Assembly: GCA_000496475.1 (NCBI GenBank)
Contig: AYMW01000001.1
Location: 308,623 to 372,622, forward strand
Reading direction: 5' to 3'
Length of the DNA: 64,000 nt
From: Betaproteobacteria bacterium MOLA814
GTDB lineage: Bacteria > Pseudomonadota > Gammaproteobacteria > Burkholderiales > Burkholderiaceae_C
The translations under genes were made by a program, and so were the position numbers. Each line of letters starts with the position of its first letter. Position 1 is the stretch's first letter. The notes under the pieces are model-generated. The model was not told the origin of the DNA and did no database searches. It saw only the letters and a list, made by a program, of their open reading frames with translations. Positions 48,806 through 59,506 of this stretch are shown here, one piece after another.

Positions 48806-50269
48806 TCAGATCTTGTAGCGCGTGAACTGCTCGCCACTGCGCTCAGCGCTGTCTTCAACATCCACCATGCGCACCAAATCAAGCAGGCTGAAGCGCCCGT
48901 CGTGATGCCAGCCTGCTGCGGGTTGTGTCATAGCACCCAAGGCACACACACGGGTTACACCGGCTCTGCCCAAGCCATCTGATAGCACCAAGAGTTCTTC
49001 AGGCGAGGCCGCCACACCGGCCGTTTGTAAAAAGTCACGCTGCTGCTCAACGAGCGCGGCAACGTCGTCCAAACTGTCCACAGCCACCACCAGCACCCTG
49101 CGGTTCAGTGGGCCTGGGCAAAGGGGCAGACTGCGTTCAGAGAACACCACTGTTCCCCAAACCGCATGGCCACCCATCACGGTTACATGCGCATTGGTGA
49201 CAGCCTCTAATTCATAGGCGTTGCACCACGCGCCAACTTGGCCAGCCTCCTCCAGCGACAGCCCGCGTTGGGGGAGTTTGTGCGACACAGCAGCAAGTGA
49301 CGATGTGAGGTACTGGGCAAACTCCAGTGGGCTCACCATGCCACCGCGCTGCACGTAGACCATGTGCGGCGAGTAACAGCCTTGTTGGTCATAACGGGCC
49401 ACGTCCAATGCCAATTGGTGCGCCAGTTGTGGGCCTGTACCAGCGCACAGTGCGCTTGCACTGACGACGCCAAAACTCAACTTGTGGCCATGCGCAAGAA
49501 ATCGCGTGGTCACTGGTACATTGGCTTGCATGGCTTGCAAAGCCGCATTGCCGCCGTAAGCCGTCACCACATCGGCCAATCCAAAGGCATGCTGCTCGAC
49601 GTGTGATGCGCCGCCGCTTGGCCACCACACGACGGCGAAGCAGTCTGACCAGCGTGGCTCTATATCGACCAATAAGCGGGCATACAAGCTTGCAAACAGT
49701 GGCTCTGCACTAGAGACCTTGCCAATGGAGCCAGCTTTTACCAACAGACCAGACACAAAGCTCCACAGAGACAACGCAGGGACATTGCCCGCCCACACAT
49801 GGAGCATGAGGTCTGGGCCATAGGCCTTCGACCAGCCGCCTTTTACACGGGGTTGAAACTCATCAAGCAGTTTGGGGTTGGGGAAATCCTCCACCACAAA
49901 ACGTTGGAGCTGCAACGCTCTAAATGTATGCAGATAAGCGTTCAGGTTCAGCCTAACCATCTCGCTGGCAAAGCCTGTTGCCAATGGCAACAGGCGCTCA
50001 AGCGCTTGGCGGTATACATCGCCTTGGTCTAGCAGGCGGGCTGTAGCCACATCCAACACGCGGACAATCTCAGACACCTGCATGGTCTTTAAATGCGCTT
50101 GACTTGCACAGCGAATGCGCCCAGCCAACGCGGCCATCTGACCCGCGCTGATCAATGGCATATCGACTCGCAATGGCGCGTCAGGCGAACCCATGTTCAC
50201 CCGGTGCCAAGTCACATCGGCATCGGCAATACCGGGCAGGTAGCCTGCTTTAAAGTCTGACGCAGTCAC
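48806..50269 (-). CDS. LuxC-like acyl reductase in the thiamine operon
   Basis: 487 residues. Members reduce an activated acyl group to an aldehyde with NADPH through an acyl-Cys intermediate. The sequence fits the LuxC/acyl-CoA reductase family: LHVWAGNVPALSLWSFVSGL, VKAGSIGKVSSAEPLFASLY, an aldehyde-dehydrogenase-like core and the catalytic Cys298 in QQGCYSPH. The start is GTG 50269, overlapping the LuxE-like stop (GTGA), so the two are translationally coupled. No luxA or luxB is in the window, so this is not a light system. Its substrate is probably thiamine-related, given the riboswitch and operon. Confidence 0.88.
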   Translation of the reverse strand: MTASDFKAGYLPGIADADVTWHRVNMGSPDAPLRVDMPLISAGQMAALAGRIRCASQAHLKTMQVSEIVRVLDVATARLLDQGDVYRQALERLLPLATGFASEMVRLNLNAYLHTFRALQLQRFVVEDFPNPKLLDEFQPRVKGGWSKAYGPDLMLHVWAGNVPALSLWSFVSGLLVKAGSIGKVSSAEPLFASLYARLLVDIEPRWSDCFAVVWWPSGGASHVEQHAFGLADVVTAYGGNAALQAMQANVPVTTRFLAHGHKLSFGVVSASALCAGTGPQLAHQLALDVARYDQQGCYSPHMVYVQRGGMVSPLEFAQYLTSSLAAVSHKLPQRGLSLEEAGQVGAWCNAYELEAVTNAHVTVMGGHAVWGTVVFSERSLPLCPGPLNRRVLVVAVDSLDDVAALVEQQRDFLQTAGVAASPEELLVLSDGLGRAGVTRVCALGAMTQPAAGWHHDGRFSLLDLVRMVDVEDSAERSGEQFTRYKI

Positions 50270-51417
50270 GGCGCAGACGCTTTCAAAAACGCATCCACAG
50301 CCAACGAACAGCCTTTGGCTTGTGTGCCTTGTGCACGGCCCAATAATACAAATCCATGGTCTTGCATCACGCCCACATCTTCAGTCAGTATGGTGACCAC
50401 TGAGTTGTAGTTGGCCAAGTCGGTATGGGCCAATACACCCCGCTCGCCGGGGGCAACGGCTTGGCCAGTCAGTGGCTCGACCAAGCGAGAACGAATCCAA
50501 TGGGGGCCGCTTTTTACCGACGTCGTGGTGTGATTGCCCGCATCGTAAAACTGGCTGCTCAACTCAGTCATGCCGTACATATTGAGACAACGCTCAGCGC
50601 TGACGCCAAACGTGGCTGACAGCTGCTGGTAAAACGCCTCGACAGGCACATCTCTAGACTGCCCCTTGAAGCCACCGGTATCCAACAACAAGCTGCCCGT
50701 TGGCAACTTAAACGTCAGGTCCCGTGCTTTCAGCTCGTCCATCACATGCACAAAACTAAAACTAGCTCCTAGCAAAAAGAACGGCTCACCTGCGCACTGT
50801 GCATCCAGCAATGCCTCGCACAACAAGTCGATTTGCAGGCCCTCCTCGTTCAAGTAATGGGCACTGTCTGGCGTTGCGAATGACGCAAGCGCCAGCCCCA
50901 AGTAATGCGCCAAAGAGGAGTTGGGCAGCAGGTGCTCGTCAGGGAAAAGAATACCCATGCGGACACGCTTGAGCCCGCGCATCACGTGCTGGTCAAAATT
51001 GCGCAGCATAGAGGCGTCATAAACGGCCATGCTGGGGTGGTAATGACTGCCCTTCACATCGCCCCTGGTTGTCCCGCTGGTCATGAACACCCTGTCACAC
51101 GTCTGCGGTGCAACGCAGCTGAGTGTCAAATCCTTGAAAGCGTTGATGGGTACAGCGGGAATGTCGCGCCAATCTTTCACCACCCGCGGTGTCTTGCCGC
51201 GACTGTGGCAAAAACGCTGGAAAGGCATATTGTGAGCAAACTGGTGGGCAAACAATCGCAGTGCCAACGCGTTGAACGCCTCATCGCTGACCCGGGGCTT
51301 CGCCATAAAGCCGAGGACATCTGCAACCAATAAGTCACAAGCGGTTTGATCGATAGCCAACATGTGGTGCCGTTCTGTACATACAGGTCGGCTTGCCATG
51401 ACCCATGCAGCAAACAT
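50266..51417 (-). CDS. LuxE-like acyl-protein synthetase in the thiamine operon
   Basis: 383 residues from ATG 51417; ATGs at 51399 and 51363 are alternatives and no clear ribosome site decides. The family activates a carboxylate with ATP and holds it as a thioester before passing it to LuxC. Motifs: FAHQFAHNMPFQRFC, the AMP-binding loop VFMTSGTTRGDVKGS, LNMYGMTELSSQFYD, and the acyl-acceptor Cys370 near the C-terminus in LGRAQGTQAKGCSL. It is the first gene after the TPP riboswitch and the head of the ten-gene unit down to thiE. Confidence 0.88.
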   Translation of the reverse strand: MFAAWVMASRPVCTERHHMLAIDQTACDLLVADVLGFMAKPRVSDEAFNALALRLFAHQFAHNMPFQRFCHSRGKTPRVVKDWRDIPAVPINAFKDLTLSCVAPQTCDRVFMTSGTTRGDVKGSHYHPSMAVYDASMLRNFDQHVMRGLKRVRMGILFPDEHLLPNSSLAHYLGLALASFATPDSAHYLNEEGLQIDLLCEALLDAQCAGEPFFLLGASFSFVHVMDELKARDLTFKLPTGSLLLDTGGFKGQSRDVPVEAFYQQLSATFGVSAERCLNMYGMTELSSQFYDAGNHTTTSVKSGPHWIRSRLVEPLTGQAVAPGERGVLAHTDLANYNSVVTILTEDVGVMQDHGFVLLGRAQGTQAKGCSLAVDAFLKASAP

Positions 51418-51439
51418 ACCGCTGTGTGAGTCGTTTCTA

Positions 51440-51530
51440 TGGCCAGCTTCCCTGCGCGAGGATTACCTCAATCAGGTTCAAAGGGACTTTCTCAGTCGAG
51501 ACCGGCAATGGTCTCAACACCCCTAGCGAA
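51440..51530 (-). promoter_or_regulatory. TPP riboswitch (THI element)
   Basis: Minus-strand elements in order: TAGGGGTG near 51526, CTGAGA, CCCTTTGAACCTGAT, GGTAATCC and CGCGCAGGGAAGC ending near 51445. These are the conserved parts of the thiamine-pyrophosphate aptamer. It lies 23 bp before the first possible LuxE-like start. No hairpin with a T-run follows, so control is probably at translation. The remainder of the 51418-51760 gap holds nothing else recognised. Confidence 0.95.
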
Positions 51531-51760
51531 TGTGCTTTATTCATACAGCACAAATTTAGTATATGCGAAGTTCTAATGCCCTTACAGGCGTGGCGTGTTG
51601 CGAGACCAGCGACCACAGCTGCTGTCGCGTGCGACAGCTATGCCACACCACATAACGGCGCAGCAAAACCCCTAGGCGTTGGCTGGTAAGGCATGAAGGC
51701 TAACGCTGCAACTTCACGTGACACAGGCGCTATGGCGGCGCCAGCTGCGCTGAACCACGC

Positions 51761-52552
51761 TTAAAACTGGGGCGAGCGTTTGGCCAAAAAGGCATCGATG
51801 CCTTCACGGTGTTGGTCTGAGTCTGCATAGGCATAGGCTCGCCCAATTGGCAACACACCGCCCACGGCATGTTGCAGCATGCCAGGCCAGCGTGCACGCA
51901 AGCCTTGCTTGTTTAACGCGCCGGCCTGAGGCGACAACTTCACCAAGCGGTGCATGATGCGAAACACCTCCATATCGAGCGCATCAGCTGGGCAGGCGTG
52001 GCTTAGAAAACCTGTATGTAGCAGCCGCTCGCTGCCCACCACGGCGGCCAACAACAACACATTGCGAGCCACAGCATCGCCTAGCGCGTGGACCACAATA
52101 GCGGCCTCTTTGGGCGCCATGGGAAAGCCCAACTTGGCAATAGGCGCACCAAATTTAGCGCCTAGATTGGCCAAGCGAATGTCGGCACAGCTGGCCATCT
52201 CAAGACCTGCACCCATGCACGTATTAGAAATATTGGCCACCACTGGCAAATCGCAAGCCAACATAGCGCGCAAGCCTGGCCACACCAGCTCCTCATGGAA
52301 ATGGGTGAGCTTGGTTTGGTCAAACCTAAAGCTCGGATACTCGCTGATATCGCCTCCAGAACAAAATGCCTTGCCATGCGCATCGCCCACCAATTCCACA
52401 GCACGCGCTTGCGGATTGGCCGCTATGGCATCAAACACGCGTGGTAGCTCAACCCACATGTCACGGTTCATGGCGTTCATGCGCGTTGGGTTGCTGATGG
52501 TCACACGTGCCCACCACGCATGGGGCCAAGTCAACGTGACATGGGCTCCCAT
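51761..52552 (-). CDS. Enoyl-CoA hydratase/isomerase family protein
   Basis: 263 residues from ATG 52552. Crotonase fold: NPTRMNAMNRDMW near the start, the oxyanion-hole motif AFCSGGDISEY (about 63-73) and ANISNTCMGAGLEMASCADI. The Glu positions of typical hydratases are not clearly kept (GFPMAPKEAA), so it could be an isomerase or hydrolase type. It starts 1 bp after lgt and is probably co-transcribed. Confidence 0.85.
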   Translation of the reverse strand: MGAHVTLTWPHAWWARVTISNPTRMNAMNRDMWVELPRVFDAIAANPQARAVELVGDAHGKAFCSGGDISEYPSFRFDQTKLTHFHEELVWPGLRAMLACDLPVVANISNTCMGAGLEMASCADIRLANLGAKFGAPIAKLGFPMAPKEAAIVVHALGDAVARNVLLLAAVVGSERLLHTGFLSHACPADALDMEVFRIMHRLVKLSPQAGALNKQGLRARWPGMLQHAVGGVLPIGRAYAYADSDQHREGIDAFLAKRSPQF

Positions 52553-52553
52553 G

Positions 52554-53363
52554 TCAGGGTATGTTCTTTTTACTGGCCACCACCGACATGATGGCCCCAC
52601 CCAACACCATGGGCATACACAGCCACTGTCCCATGCTCAAGCCGAGATTCAGCAGCCCTAGATGCGCATCTGGCTCTCGGAAATACTCAGCAACAAATCG
52701 CAACACGCCGTAGCCCATGAGGAACAGCGCAGACACTTGACCCAGTTTGCGCGGCACACGGGCATAGAACCACAACACAACAAACAGCAACAAACCTTCT
52801 AACAACAACTGGTAGATTTGTGAGGGGTGGCGCGGCAAATCACCTGCCCCTCTGAAGACCATGCCCCACGGCAGCGACGGGTCTGTGACACGCCCCCACA
52901 ACTCGCCGTTGATGAAGTTGCCCAAACGCCCAGCTGCCAAACCAGTCGGCACGCATGGCGCAATCAGGTCAGTGATGCGCAGAAACCTGACATTGCGCGA
53001 GTGGGCAAACCACAGCATGGCCACCAGCACCCCCAACAAGCCGCCATGGAAACTCATACCACCTTGCCAGACCGCAAACACCTCTAACGGGTGGGATAAG
53101 TAATAGGCAGACTGGTAAAACAAGCAGTAGCCCAAGCGCCCACCCAAGACCACACCCAGCACGCCCAAGAACAATATGTCTTCGATATCGCTGTTTCTCC
53201 AATCGCGTCCATCGGCCTGCGTGCTGAAAGGCTGATGCGTCAAACGCGCACGGCCCAACAGCACAAACAGCGCAAATGCCAGCAAGTAAGTGAGTCCATA
53301 CCAATGGATGGCCAATGGCCCGATGGCCAGCGCGACAGGATCAATGAGTGGGTGTATCAACAT
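52554..53363 (-). CDS. lgt: Prolipoprotein diacylglyceryl transferase
   Basis: 269 residues from ATG 53363 (a GTG at 53378 is the alternative). A seven-helix inner-membrane enzyme that adds diacylglycerol to the lipobox Cys. Hallmarks: [21 protein letters not shown] region ([11 protein letters not shown]), [11 protein letters not shown] with the essential His, and the Lgt signature [18 protein letters not shown]. Divergent from ilvD. Confidence 0.96.
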   Translation of the reverse strand: MLIHPLIDPVALAIGPLAIHWYGLTYLLAFALFVLLGRARLTHQPFSTQADGRDWRNSDIEDILFLGVLGVVLGGRLGYCLFYQSAYYLSHPLEVFAVWQGGMSFHGGLLGVLVAMLWFAHSRNVRFLRITDLIAPCVPTGLAAGRLGNFINGELWGRVTDPSLPWGMVFRGAGDLPRHPSQIYQLLLEGLLLFVVLWFYARVPRKLGQVSALFLMGYGVLRFVAEYFREPDAHLGLLNLGLSMGQWLCMPMVLGGAIMSVVASKKNIP

Positions 53364-53459
53364 GGTGTTATTTTGCACTCACTCAGACAGGAGAGCTGCT
53401 ACCCTCTAAAATGTTTATTTTCCTCGCACTTCACCCAACCAATCACACGTAGGGCAACT

Positions 53460-55154
53460 ATGTCAGAGACAAAAGTAATCAAAATCAACCGCCGGTCAGC
53501 CACCATCACGGAAGGCAAGTCCCGCGCCCCCAACCGCTCCATGTATTACGCCATGGGCTACGAGGCCGCTGACTTCAAGAAACCCATGATTGGCGTGGCC
53601 AACGGCCACTCCACGATTACACCTTGCAACAGCGGCTTACAACAGCTGTCAGATGCAGCTGTCGAGGGCATAGAGGAGTCTGGTGGTAACGCACAAATGT
53701 TTGGCACCCCCACTATCTCCGACGGCATGGCCATGGGAACAGAGGGAATGAAATACTCGCTAGTGTCTCGCGAGGTCATTGCTGACTGTGTCGAGACCTG
53801 CGTGCAAGGCCAGTGGATGGACGGCGTGTTGGTTGTCGGAGGCTGCGACAAAAACATGCCAGGCGGCTTGATGGGTATGCTGCGTGCCAACGTACCAGCT
53901 ATCTACGTCTACGGCGGCACTATTTTGCCAGGCCGTTACAAGGGGCAAGACCTCAACATCGTGAGCGTGTTTGAAGCCGTAGGGGAAAACGCCGCCGGCA
54001 AGCTCAGCGACGAAGACCTGCTCGAAATTGAAAAGCGTGCTATCCCAGGCACAGGCTCTTGCGGTGGTATGTACACGGCCAACACCATGTCGTCTGCCTT
54101 TGAAGCCTTGGGCATGTCTCTGCCCTACTCCTCGACCATGGCCAACGTGCACGACGAAAAAGTGCAATCGGCCAAAGAGTCAGCCAGGGTATTGGTTGAA
54201 GCCGTGCGCAAAGACCTCAAGCCGCGTGACATCGTGACGCGCAAATCCATAGAGAACGCGGTGGCGGTGATCATGGCCATCGGTGGCTCAACCAATGCGG
54301 TGCTGCACTTTTTAGCCATCGCGCACTGCGCTGAAGTGGAATGGACGATTGACGACTTTGAACGTATCCGCCAGCGCACACCTGTGTTGTGTGACCTCAA
54401 GCCCAGCGGCAAGGCCTTGGCGGTTGATTTGCACGTCGCCGGTGGTATCCCCCAAGTGATGAAGCTCCTGCTCAACGCAGGTCTTTTGCACGGTGATTGC
54501 ATCACCATTACCGGGCAAACCATTGCGGAGATACTCCACGATGTGCCCGATGCGCCCAGCGACGAAGGTGTCATTCACAGCATAGAAAATGCCATGTACA
54601 AGAAAGGCCACTTGGCCATTCTCAAAGGCAACCTGTCACCTGAAGGCGCGGTAGCCAAAATCACTGGTCTCAAAAACCCAGTCATTACTGGCCCTGCACG
54701 CGTGTTCGACGACGAACAATCAGCCCTAGAAGCCATTTTGGCCGGCAAAATTGTCGCTGGTGACGTCATGGTGTTGCGTTACCTAGGCCCCAAAGGTGGT
54801 CCAGGTATGCCAGAGATGTTGGCCCCCACTGGTGCCTTGATTGGCGCAGGTTTAGGCGAGTCGGTTGGCCTTGTAACCGATGGGCGGTTTTCAGGTGGCA
54901 CCTGGGGGATGGTGGTTGGTCACGTTGCGCCTGAAGCTGCAGCGGGGGGCAACATTGCTTTGGTACAAGAAGGTGACAGCATCACCATTGATGCCATCGC
55001 CCTTAAACTTGAAGTGCACGTCAGCGATGACGAGTTGGCGACACGCCGCGCCAAGTGGACAGCACCTGCACCCCGCTACACCCGCGGTGTGCAAGCCAAG
55101 TTTGCCTTCAACGCGTCCAGCGCCAGCAAAGGTGCTGTGCTGGACAACTACTGA
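53460..55154 (+). CDS. ilvD: Dihydroxy-acid dehydratase
   Basis: 564 residues. An iron-sulfur enzyme of valine, leucine and isoleucine synthesis that dehydrates 2,3-dihydroxy-isovalerate and its homologue. Cluster cysteines appear in [14 protein letters not shown] and [14 protein letters not shown]. The C-terminal swivel domain has [11 protein letters not shown] and [16 protein letters not shown]. The start ATG 53460 aligns with the family; longer in-frame codons lie in the promoter and are rejected. Confidence 0.97.
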   Translation: MSETKVIKINRRSATITEGKSRAPNRSMYYAMGYEAADFKKPMIGVANGHSTITPCNSGLQQLSDAAVEGIEESGGNAQMFGTPTISDGMAMGTEGMKYSLVSREVIADCVETCVQGQWMDGVLVVGGCDKNMPGGLMGMLRANVPAIYVYGGTILPGRYKGQDLNIVSVFEAVGENAAGKLSDEDLLEIEKRAIPGTGSCGGMYTANTMSSAFEALGMSLPYSSTMANVHDEKVQSAKESARVLVEAVRKDLKPRDIVTRKSIENAVAVIMAIGGSTNAVLHFLAIAHCAEVEWTIDDFERIRQRTPVLCDLKPSGKALAVDLHVAGGIPQVMKLLLNAGLLHGDCITITGQTIAEILHDVPDAPSDEGVIHSIENAMYKKGHLAILKGNLSPEGAVAKITGLKNPVITGPARVFDDEQSALEAILAGKIVAGDVMVLRYLGPKGGPGMPEMLAPTGALIGAGLGESVGLVTDGRFSGGTWGMVVGHVAPEAAAGGNIALVQEGDSITIDAIALKLEVHVSDDELATRRAKWTAPAPRYTRGVQAKFAFNASSASKGAVLDNY

Positions 55155-55269
55155 TAACGAGCGCGCACCCAGACCCTGCGCTGCCGCCACCTTTACATGG
55201 CGGGCGCGCATCTGGGCCGTGCTTGTGTCAAACTTGTCTTCTGACGTCTCACTTAAAGGTATGAAGTCT

Positions 55270-55575
55270 ATGAAACGCATTCTCATTGCAATTGCAGCCA
55301 CCACCTTGTTGGCTGCGCCCGCTATGGCCGACATGGCTTTGGCTAAATCAAAGAACTGTATGGCCTGCCACGCGGTTGACAGAAAACTGGTTGGGCCCTC
55401 CTACAAAGACGTGGCTGCTAAATACGCGGGCGACGCAGCAGCGGCTGACAAACTGGCCGCAAAAATCATGAAAGGTGGCTCTGGCGTATGGGGCGCTATT
55501 CCCATGCCAGCCAACCCCCAAGTGTCTGCTGCTGAAGCCAACATATTGGCTGCTTGGGTGCTGTCTAACAAGTAA
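55270..55575 (+). CDS. Class I c-type cytochrome (c551/c8-like)
   Basis: 101 residues from ATG 55270; ATG 55261 is possible, but AAAGG is then only one base away, whereas it is about ten bases from 55270. Signal peptide 1-20 (ending AMA), haem motif CMACH and the axial Met in IPMPANPQVS. A small periplasmic electron carrier. It is closed by a strong terminator. Confidence 0.93.
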   Translation: MKRILIAIAATTLLAAPAMADMALAKSKNCMACHAVDRKLVGPSYKDVAAKYAGDAAAADKLAAKIMKGGSGVWGAIPMPANPQVSAAEANILAAWVLSNK

Positions 55576-55593
55576 CCAGCACCAACCACTTAC

Positions 55594-55621
55594 AAAAAGG
55601 GCACCAATTGGTGCCCTTTTT
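55594..55621. terminator. Bidirectional terminator between cytochrome c and acs
   Basis: AAAAAGGGCACC (55594-55605) pairs perfectly with GGTGCCCTTTTT (55610-55621), with a T-run in both directions between convergent genes. Confidence 0.93.
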
Positions 55622-55673
55622 GTGTGCTGTGACCTACCCATGGCCACCTGTTGTGTGCAACTGATTCGTTTGC

Positions 55674-57674
55674 TTACAGCGGTTTTAACAACTGGTCCAA
55701 AATGGCAGGATTTTCCAGCGTACTGATGTCTTGGGTGATGGCCTCGCCGTTGGCCAAGTTGCGCAACAAACGGCGCATGATTTTGCCTGAGCGGGTTTTG
55801 GGCAAATTGTCACCAAAGCGCACCTCTTTGGGCTTGGCAATGGGGCCAATTTCTTTGCCCACCCAGTCACGCAAAATCTTGGCAATGCGCTGCGCCTCTT
55901 CACCTTCAGGACGTGCGCCCTTGAGCACAACAAACGCGACAATGGCCTCGCCTGTTAAGTCATCCGGGCGTCCCACCACGGCGGCTTCTGCCACCAAGTC
56001 GGTATGGGCAACCAATGCGGATTCAATTTCCATGGTGCCCATTCGGTGGCCAGATACGTTGAGCACATCGTCAATTCGGCCAGTAATGCGAAAGTAACCG
56101 CGTTCTTCGCTGCGCACAGCGCCGTCACCAGCCAAGTAAGTTGTGCCGCCAAGCTCATCCGGGAAATAGCTCTTTTTGAAGCGTGCTGAGTCGCCCCAGA
56201 TGTTGCGAATCATGGACGGCCACGGGCGTTTAACCACCAGCAAGCCACCTGCACCATGCGGCAAGTCGTGTCCAGCTTCATCCACGATAGAGGCCATGAT
56301 GCCTGGCAGTGGCAAGGTACACGACCCTGGCACCAAGGTTGTAGCGCCGGGTAAAGGCGTGATCATGTGACCACCAGTTTCAGTCTGCCAGAAAGTGTCC
56401 ACAATAGGACAGCGCTCACCGCCCACATGGCGGTGATACCACATCCAAGCCTCTGGATTGATGGGTTCACCAACAGAGCCGATGATGCGCAAGCTGGTCA
56501 GGTCCGAGTTTTTTGGATGTACAGACTCGTCGCTGGTGCTAGCCTTGATGAGCGAACGAATGGCCGTCGGTGCCGTGTAAAAAATGGTGGCTTTATGGCG
56601 CTCTATCACTTGCCAAAAACGGCCTGCATTGGGAAAAGTAGGCACGCCTTCAAACACAATTTGTGTAGCGCCTGCTGCCAATGGACCATAGGCCACGTAG
56701 GTATGGCCAGTGATCCAACCTATGTCAGCGGTGCACCAAAACACGTCAGAATCTTTCAGGTCAAAGGTCCACTCCATGGTCATTTTGGCCCACAACAAAT
56801 AGCCAGCGGTGGCGTGTTGCACGCCTTTGGGCTTACCAGTTGAACCAGAGGTGTACAACACGAACAAAGGGTGCTCTGCATTCACCATTTCTGGCTCACA
56901 CTGCTCGCTTGCCACGGCTTCTAAGTCGTGCATAAAATAGTCACGCCCCGCCACCATATTGACCGCAGTTTGGGTCCGCTGGTACACAATGACGGTGTGT
57001 ATGGCGTCGCAGCCACCTAGGGCCATGGCCTCATCCACAATGGCTTTCAATGGCAGCTCTTTACCGCCTCGCATCTGGTAGTTGGCGGTCACGATGGCAA
57101 CTGCGCCGATGTCTATTGCGCGCTCTTGCAATGCCTTGGCAGAAAAACCACCGAACACCACAGAATGGGTAGCACCAATGCGTGCGCATGCTTGCATGGC
57201 CACCACGCCCTCTATGGTCATGGGCATGTAGATCATGACTCGCTCGCCACTTTGTACACCCTGCGCCTTGAGAACGTTGGCAAACTTGGCTACCCGGGTC
57301 AACAGGTCCCTGTAAGACACCTTGGTCACTTGGCCATCATCAGCTTCAAAAATAATGGCTGTCTTATGCTCGGTGGGCGTACCCATGTGACGGTCTAAGC
57401 AGTTGACGCTGGCATTCAATTCGCCATCGTCAAACCATGTGTAAAAAGGGGCATTGGACTCGTCCAAAACCTTGGTAAATGGCTTTGACCAATGCAAATG
57501 CTGCTTGGCACGCTTGGCCCAAAAGCCCTCAAAGTCATCAGCGGCCTCTTGACACAAGGCGTTGTAACCACCCATGCCGGATATGGCGGCAGAAGCGACC
57601 ATATTGCTGGATGGCTCAAACAATCGGTTTTCAACCAGTGTGGACTCGATGTTGTTATGTGGGGTTTCGGACAT
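55674..57674 (-). CDS. acs: Acetyl-CoA synthetase
   Basis: 666 residues. It forms acetyl-CoA from acetate, ATP and CoA via acetyl-AMP. AMP-binding motif [25 protein letters not shown], and the catalytic, acetylation-prone Lys631 in [11 protein letters not shown]. It is divergent from fumarase, sharing a 161-bp promoter region. With aceA it fits acetate growth. Confidence 0.97.
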   Translation of the reverse strand: MSETPHNNIESTLVENRLFEPSSNMVASAAISGMGGYNALCQEAADDFEGFWAKRAKQHLHWSKPFTKVLDESNAPFYTWFDDGELNASVNCLDRHMGTPTEHKTAIIFEADDGQVTKVSYRDLLTRVAKFANVLKAQGVQSGERVMIYMPMTIEGVVAMQACARIGATHSVVFGGFSAKALQERAIDIGAVAIVTANYQMRGGKELPLKAIVDEAMALGGCDAIHTVIVYQRTQTAVNMVAGRDYFMHDLEAVASEQCEPEMVNAEHPLFVLYTSGSTGKPKGVQHATAGYLLWAKMTMEWTFDLKDSDVFWCTADIGWITGHTYVAYGPLAAGATQIVFEGVPTFPNAGRFWQVIERHKATIFYTAPTAIRSLIKASTSDESVHPKNSDLTSLRIIGSVGEPINPEAWMWYHRHVGGERCPIVDTFWQTETGGHMITPLPGATTLVPGSCTLPLPGIMASIVDEAGHDLPHGAGGLLVVKRPWPSMIRNIWGDSARFKKSYFPDELGGTTYLAGDGAVRSEERGYFRITGRIDDVLNVSGHRMGTMEIESALVAHTDLVAEAAVVGRPDDLTGEAIVAFVVLKGARPEGEEAQRIAKILRDWVGKEIGPIAKPKEVRFGDNLPKTRSGKIMRRLLRNLANGEAITQDISTLENPAILDQLLKPL

Positions 57675-57835
57675 AGACGGTCTCCTTGCAAATTGTGCGA
57701 ACGACAGCTTTCACGCTATTGGTAATATTCTGTACTATGATGCGGCGCTCTTACGAGCCACTTACACAAAATGTACGCATTCTCTAAGCCGCCTCGCACC
57801 CTACAATCAATACAGTTATTTTTGCGAAGAATCAC

Positions 57836-59404
57836 ATGTCCAACACTGCCCACACCAATACCATCAAGCGCGACGATCTGATTGAGTCTGTTGCCGCTGC
57901 CTTGCAGTACATCAGCTACTACCACCCTGCAGATTACATTGCCCACTTGTCCCGTGCCTACGAGCTAGAACAGTCCGTCGCAGCTAAAGACGCGATGGCG
58001 CAAATTCTCACCAACAGCTACATGAGCGCAACCGGCAAGCGCCCTATCTGCCAAGACACTGGCATTGTGAATGTGTTCTTAAAAATTGGCATGGATGTGC
58101 GGTTTGATGGCTTTAATGGTGACTTGGAGGGTGCCGTCAACGAAGGCGTGCGCCGTGGCTATGCATTTGCAGACAACCGTCTGCGCGCCAGTGTCGTTGC
58201 GGACCCCCATTTCGCCCGCAACAACACCAACGACAACACGCCGGCAGTCATCAACGTTCAAATAGTGCCTGGCAACAAACTGGATATCACTGTAGCGGCC
58301 AAGGGCGGGGGCAGCGAAGGAAAATCTAAGTTCACAGTGCTCAACCCCAGCGACTCGTTGGTGGACTGGGTCATCAAAACCGTGCCTCTCATGGGCGCTG
58401 GCTGGTGCCCACCAGGCATGCTGGGTATTGGTGTCGGCGGCACAGCCGAGAAAGCCATGCTGATGGCCAAAGAATCCCTGATGGAAGATCTGGACATGTA
58501 TGCGCTACAAACCAAATCGTCTAAAGGTGTGGCGCTCACACCAACAGAGGAGCTGCGTTTGGAGTTGTTTGAAAAGGTCAACGCCTTGGGCATTGGCGCG
58601 CAAGGCTTGGGGGGCTTGACCACCGTACTGGACGTGAAAATCAACATGTACCCCACACACGCCGCTGGCAAGCCTGTGGCCATGATTCCCAACTGCGCTG
58701 CCACACGACACGCCCACTTCGTGATGGACGGCTCGGGCCCGGTTTACCTCACACCGCCAGACTTAGACACTTGGCCCAAAGTCAATTGGGTACCCGACGC
58801 GGCTAAAAGCCAGCGTGTGGACTTGAACAACCTCAGCAAAGCGCAAGTCGCTGCTTGGCAACCAGGCCAAACCTTGCTGCTCAGCGGCAAGATGCTCACT
58901 GGGCGTGACGCGGCCCACAAGCGCATTCAAGACATGCTGGCCAAAGGCGAGCCACTGCCAGTGGACTTTACCAATCGCATCATTTACTACGTTGGCCCAG
59001 TTGACCCTGTCGGCGACGAAGCAGTAGGCCCTGCTGGCCCAACCACCGCCACGCGCATGGACAAGTTCACCGAAATGATGCTGGCACAAACTGGCCTCAT
59101 TGCCATGGTGGGTAAAGCCGAGCGTGGCCCAGATGCCATCGCATCCATTAAAAAACATCAAAGCGCCTACCTCATGGCCGTTGGCGGCGCGGCCTACTTG
59201 GTATCCAAAGCCATCAAGCACGCCAAAGTGGTGGGGTTTGAAGACTTGGGCATGGAAGCCATTTACGAATTTGATGTGGTGGACATGCCTGTCACGGTGG
59301 CCGTCGACGCCGGTGGCACCAGCGTGCACAACACAGGCCCAGCCGAATGGCAACAGCGTATTGCCGCCGGTACATTCAAAAATATTCCCGTTAAAGCAGG
59401 GTAA
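57836..59404 (+). CDS. fumA: Fumarate hydratase class I
   Basis: 522 residues. An oxygen-sensitive 4Fe-4S enzyme converting fumarate to malate. Cluster Cys candidates are in RPICQDTGIVNVF (N-domain), MIPNCAATRH and the GWCPPG loop; GGGSEGKSKF and VGPAGPTTATRMD are typical. The C-terminal beta domain is fused, as in the single-chain form. Confidence 0.95.
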   Translation: MSNTAHTNTIKRDDLIESVAAALQYISYYHPADYIAHLSRAYELEQSVAAKDAMAQILTNSYMSATGKRPICQDTGIVNVFLKIGMDVRFDGFNGDLEGAVNEGVRRGYAFADNRLRASVVADPHFARNNTNDNTPAVINVQIVPGNKLDITVAAKGGGSEGKSKFTVLNPSDSLVDWVIKTVPLMGAGWCPPGMLGIGVGGTAEKAMLMAKESLMEDLDMYALQTKSSKGVALTPTEELRLELFEKVNALGIGAQGLGGLTTVLDVKINMYPTHAAGKPVAMIPNCAATRHAHFVMDGSGPVYLTPPDLDTWPKVNWVPDAAKSQRVDLNNLSKAQVAAWQPGQTLLLSGKMLTGRDAAHKRIQDMLAKGEPLPVDFTNRIIYYVGPVDPVGDEAVGPAGPTTATRMDKFTEMMLAQTGLIAMVGKAERGPDAIASIKKHQSAYLMAVGGAAYLVSKAIKHAKVVGFEDLGMEAIYEFDVVDMPVTVAVDAGGTSVHNTGPAEWQQRIAAGTFKNIPVKAG

Positions 59405-59506
59405 TACCCGCCCGGTTGACCAACAAGCGCATCTGTAGTGGTCCCAAGCCAACCGCCTATGCTGTCCGATGGGCCGAGACTCGAGACCTCTGTCTTTTCT
59501 GCTTGT

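Noticed and set aside
48806..51417. A bioluminescence (lux) system
   Set aside because: LuxC- and LuxE-like proteins are present, but luxA, luxB and luxD are not, and the operon is thiamine-regulated.
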